This document shows positions 15,159-15,287 of a DNA stretch of 15,287 nt, piece after piece. This DNA comes from Sphingomonadaceae bacterium (GTDB taxonomy: Bacteria; Pseudomonadota; Alphaproteobacteria; Sphingomonadales; Sphingomonadaceae), in the NCBI GenBank assembly GCA_947451875.1, contig CANGBE010000011.1:1-15287 (forward strand), read 5' to 3'. The notes below the pieces were generated by a model that did not search any database, was not told where the DNA came from, and worked only from the letters and a program-made list of their open reading frames with translations. Positions within the stretch are counted from its first letter, which is position 1; each line of letters opens with the position of its first letter. The translations under genes and the position numbers were made by a program.

Positions 15159-15198
15159 TGCTCGCGCGCATTAGCAGTCTCACGCGCTATTGCCAGCC

Positions 15199-15218
15199 CC
15201 TAGACCTTCCAGACTAGG
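15199..15218. promoter_or_regulatory. CCTAG-N10-CTAGG inverted repeat upstream of hisC
   Basis: Two perfect 5-bp arms, each containing the rare CTAG tetranucleotide, are separated by 10 bp and centred 50 nt upstream of the hisC ATG. The place suits an operator for the hisC unit or for a divergent gene beyond the window edge. With short arms, chance is quite possible. Confidence 0.25.
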
Positions 15219-15287
15219 CAGGCTTTCGGCCATTGACAGGCGAGTCCCCTGCCCCCACTTCGCATCCAACCATGGTAAGGTCCGCCA

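Noticed and set aside
14142..15203. Long plus-strand open frame (353 codons) over hisC
   Set aside because: It is antisense to hisC, which has all family motifs. The plus-strand product has none.
15233..15261. Perfect TTGACA (15233-15238) as a -35 for a gene to the right
   Set aside because: No acceptable -10 hexamer lies 16-18 bp downstream (CACTTC at 17 bp), so a promoter is not supported.
15272..15287. ATG at 15272 as the start of a divergent gene
   Set aside because: Only five codons are visible and there is no ribosome-binding site upstream, so it cannot be supported. No SAM-type riboswitch pattern was seen either.

Overview
The window looks like chromosomal DNA of an alphaproteobacterium of the order Sphingomonadales (Novosphingobium/Erythrobacter/Sphingomonas relatives). 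This is inferred from the GC-rich coding style, GTG starts, 1-4 nt gene overlaps, a large TonB-dependent receptor with a TAQKR-type plug start, a TPR-sulfotransferase, and two blocks I know from that group: zinc-ribbon protein / ftsE-ftsX-ydcF-plsC, and hisC-tyrC. No species can be named from the sequence alone.

Layout. (1) 1-4671, minus strand: the N-terminal 209 codons of an NRPS-type adenylation enzyme cut by the window edge, an 840-aa TonB-dependent outer-membrane receptor, and an AdiC-like APC amino-acid/polyamine permease. The intergenic region ahead of the receptor holds an exact 21-bp tandem repeat. An 18-bp palindrome lies just before the permease start. (2) 4762-6357, plus strand: a TPR-sulfotransferase fusion, divergent from the permease. 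(3) 6358-7003: about 650 bp with no intact gene. It contains what I read as the C-terminal remnant of a large serine recombinase, next to the 3' end of a tRNA-Leu(GAG) gene on the minus strand. (4) 7221-8045, minus strand: an MJ0042-type zinc-ribbon membrane protein. (5) 8208-12358, plus strand: a tightly overlapping chain ftsE-ftsX-ydcF-like-plsC-NRAMP-like transporter, linking septal peptidoglycan control, a DUF218 membrane protein, phosphatidic acid synthesis and metal transport. (6) 12355-15158, minus strand: hisC-tyrC-transglutaminase-like, overlapping or abutting and convergent with the NRAMP gene, whose stop shares a TTAA with the transglutaminase stop. (7) 15159-15287: the 5' flank of hisC, possibly the start of a divergent unit.

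How the genes may work together. Genes 8208-12358 should be co-transcribed and translationally coupled. FtsEX is the ABC-type regulator of septal wall hydrolysis, and PlsC makes phosphatidic acid for the inner membrane. HisC and TyrC form a short amino-acid pathway unit for histidine and tyrosine/phenylalanine. The left end is an accessory-type nutrient or metabolite region: receptor, permease, sulfotransferase and NRPS-like enzyme. A functional link among those four is only inferred from proximity.

Most worth a second look: the NRPS-like gene beside the receptor, the recombinase remnant at the tRNA-Leu, the NRAMP homologue with altered metal-site motifs, and the 21-bp tandem repeat before the receptor. 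I found no CRISPR array, intact insertion sequence, rRNA or clear riboswitch, and nothing I could defend as a wholly new system.
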